Of a stretch of DNA of 41,618 nucleotides, positions 40,458 through 41,618 are shown piece after piece. The notes beneath the pieces were generated by a model. That model ran no database searches and was not told the origin of the DNA. It saw nothing but the letters and a program-made list of their open reading frames with translations. How positions within the stretch are numbered: position 1 is the stretch's first letter; each line of letters opens with the position of its first letter. The translations under genes and the position numbers were made by a program. Source of the stretch: Gammaproteobacteria bacterium (GTDB lineage Bacteria; Pseudomonadota; Gammaproteobacteria; Steroidobacterales; Steroidobacteraceae); NCBI GenBank assembly GCA_025359205.1, contig JANYHD010000043.1, positions 1-41,618 of the forward strand, in the 5' to 3' direction.

Positions 40458-40881
40458 GGCTCTGCTGTGCGCGGGCCACGAACGCGCGCACCATGGAGGT
40501 GGCCGTTCCTTCGAGCAGCGGCTCGAGCAATGCGGCCTTGAACGGATTCGAGAACTCGAACTGCAGCTGCAGCTCGATGCGGCAACCATTGCTCGCCACC
40601 GGCGTGAAGGTCCACAGGCCATGCAGCGCACGCAAGGGCCCCGACACCAGTTCCATGCGTATTTCGCGGTGCGGCGTCAGGTGATTGCGGGTGGTCAGCT
40701 GCGTGCTCAATGGCCCTCTGTGTACTTTCAGACGCGCGACGATCTCGCGCTCGTTGCGCATCAGGATCTCTGCGCCTGAGCAGCCGGGCACGAACTTGGG
40801 ATAGCTGCCAATGTCGTTGACGAGCGCGTACACCTGCTCGGGCAGGCGGGCGACGAGCGCCGAGCGCGTCAGGGTCTTCAT
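40450..40881 (-). CDS. ratA: RatA family START-domain protein
   Basis: A 143-aa protein of the COQ10/polyketide-cyclase START family. The YALVNDIGSYPKFVPGC motif near residue 20 and the amphipathic C-terminal helix SMVRAFVARAQQ are characteristic. Homologues have been linked to coenzyme Q handling and, in E. coli, to ribosome subunit association. It is divergent from smpB across 59 bp and coupled to rnfH. Confidence 0.93.
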   Translation of the reverse strand: MKTLTRSALVARLPEQVYALVNDIGSYPKFVPGCSGAEILMRNEREIVARLKVHRGPLSTQLTTRNHLTPHREIRMELVSGPLRALHGLWTFTPVASNGCRIELQLQFEFSNPFKAALLEPLLEGTATSMVRAFVARAQQSHG

Positions 40882-40928
40882 GGTCCGCCAGTGTGGGGTA
40901 TCGCGCCGGCTGACTCAACCCGAGCGCG

Positions 40929-40934
40929 TACAAT
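40929..40934 (+). promoter_or_regulatory. -10 element of smpB
   Basis: TACAAT lies 6 bp before the smpB ATG in the 59-bp ratA-smpB gap. No convincing -35 is seen. A start about 7 bp downstream would give a leaderless or nearly leaderless mRNA. Confidence 0.3.
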
Positions 40935-40940
40935 GCGGCG

Positions 40941-41408
40941 ATGGCAAAGCCTGAAAATCCGGAGCGAGTGATCGCCGAAAACCGGCGCGCGCGGCATGAC
41001 TATTTCATCGAGGAGCGGCTCGAAGCCGGGCTCGTGCTCGAGGGCTGGGAGGTCAAGGCCATGCGCGCCGGACGCGCGCAGGTCGCCGAATCCTACGTCT
41101 ATATCCGCAGCAACGAGGCCTTCCTCATCGGCGCGCACATCGCGCCGCTCAAGACGGCCTCCACGCACAAGGTCGCCGACCCGGTGCGCACCCGCAAGCT
41201 CCTGCTCAACCGCCGCGAACTCGATCACCTGATCGGCGCCGTAGAGCGGCGCGGCTACACGCTGGTGCCGCTCGAGCTGTACTGGAAACAAGGTCGCGCC
41301 AAGCTCCAGGTCGGGCTGGCCAAAGGCAAGAAGCAGCACGACAAGCGCGCCACCGAGAAGGACCGCGACTGGGAGCGCAACAAGGCACGCTTGTTGCGGC
41401 GTGGGTAG
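40941..41408 (+). CDS. smpB: SsrA-binding protein SmpB
   Basis: A 155-aa protein that binds tmRNA and delivers it to stalled ribosomes. The OB-fold core has [37 protein letters not shown], and the basic C-terminal tail has [30 protein letters not shown], which occupies the mRNA channel. Length is normal (E. coli 160). It lies directly upstream of ssrA, its RNA partner. Confidence 0.97.
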   Translation: MAKPENPERVIAENRRARHDYFIEERLEAGLVLEGWEVKAMRAGRAQVAESYVYIRSNEAFLIGAHIAPLKTASTHKVADPVRTRKLLLNRRELDHLIGAVERRGYTLVPLELYWKQGRAKLQVGLAKGKKQHDKRATEKDRDWERNKARLLRRG

Positions 41409-41465
41409 CCGTTGCGACGCAGTTGCCTGTTCGCCGCGACGTACGCGCGGGCGCGCCCTGGCAGT

Positions 41466-41473
41466 GGTATGAT
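41466..41473 (+). promoter_or_regulatory. Extended -10 promoter of ssrA
   Basis: TGGTATGAT (TG one base before TATGAT, 41468-41473) is an extended -10 element placed about 16 bp before the mature tmRNA 5' end. There is no recognisable -35 at the usual distance. Confidence 0.5.
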
Positions 41474-41489
41474 CCGGGCGTTTCCTGAA

Positions 41490-41618
41490 GGGGGCGACCG
41501 GTTTCGACGTGGGTTACGAACCTTCAGGGGCGTGCCGAGGCGCAGTGGCCCTCGTTAATAACTGCTGCAAAACTTAGTTGCCAACGACGACAACTACGCT
41601 CTGGCCGCTTAATCCGGC
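41490..41618 (+). ncRNA. ssrA: tmRNA (ssrA), 5' part, cut by the window end
   Basis: The 5' end GGGGGCGACC and the TTCGAC stretch of the tRNA-like half are present, followed by GTGCCGAGG and the resume region. The tag reading frame starts at GCC 41580 and encodes ANDDNYALAA, with stop TAA at 41610-41612. Together with smpB it rescues stalled ribosomes and marks nascent proteins for ClpXP and related proteases. The 3' half, including the acceptor end, lies beyond the window. Confidence 0.95.

Overview
The window is GC-rich chromosome of a gammaproteobacterium. The evidence is the gene order secG–tRNA-Leu–nuoA-N–tRNA-fMet, together with carAB, dapB, dnaJ-dnaK-grpE-hrcA, fur, bamE, ratA-rnfH and smpB-ssrA. 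HrcA and separate nuoC and nuoD point away from the enteric bacteria. I cannot name a genus from the sequence. Most of the window is a conserved housekeeping backbone, tightly packed, with many 1-10 nt start/stop overlaps and several GTG or TTG starts.

Left end (about 59-4627): a compact foreign-looking island lies against the 3' end of the initiator tRNA gene, and its base composition looks less GC-rich than the backbone. It encodes a small two-helix membrane protein, a divergent pair related to FlhD (minus) and FlhC (plus), an AlpA/excisionase-like HTH protein, a ribbon-helix-helix protein and a 544-aa large serine recombinase. The last 22 bp of the recombinase gene lie inside the tRNA. A 9-bp direct repeat (AGTGGTAGC at 59-67 and 4619-4627) may mark the ends. 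The bases left of the first repeat look like the terminator that once followed the tRNA. I read this as a roughly 4.56-kb integrated element with no conjugation genes of its own.

4621-25384 (minus strand): tRNA-fMet, then, in transcription order from the right, ftsH-folP-glmM, tpiA-secG-tRNA-Leu(GAG), an intrinsic terminator, and the complete 14-gene complex I operon nuoA to nuoN. rlmE, upstream of ftsH, carries an apparent one-base frameshift in a run of five C (plus strand). The folP reading frame runs back to a CTG that overlaps the ftsH stop.

25390-35419: yhbY is divergent from rlmE, with start codons only 5-14 bp apart. On the minus strand, in transcription order, are hrcA, grpE, dnaK, dnaJ and dapB, then carA-carB-greA. 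A terminator separates dapB from carA. carA has a near-consensus promoter and a leader with a large hairpin. A possible sigma-32 promoter lies before dnaK; no CIRCE element is visible.

36636-41618: nadK and recN (plus), fur (minus, sharing a CTAG with the recN stop), bamE (plus), ratA-rnfH (minus), smpB (plus) and the 5' part of ssrA (tmRNA), which is cut by the window end.
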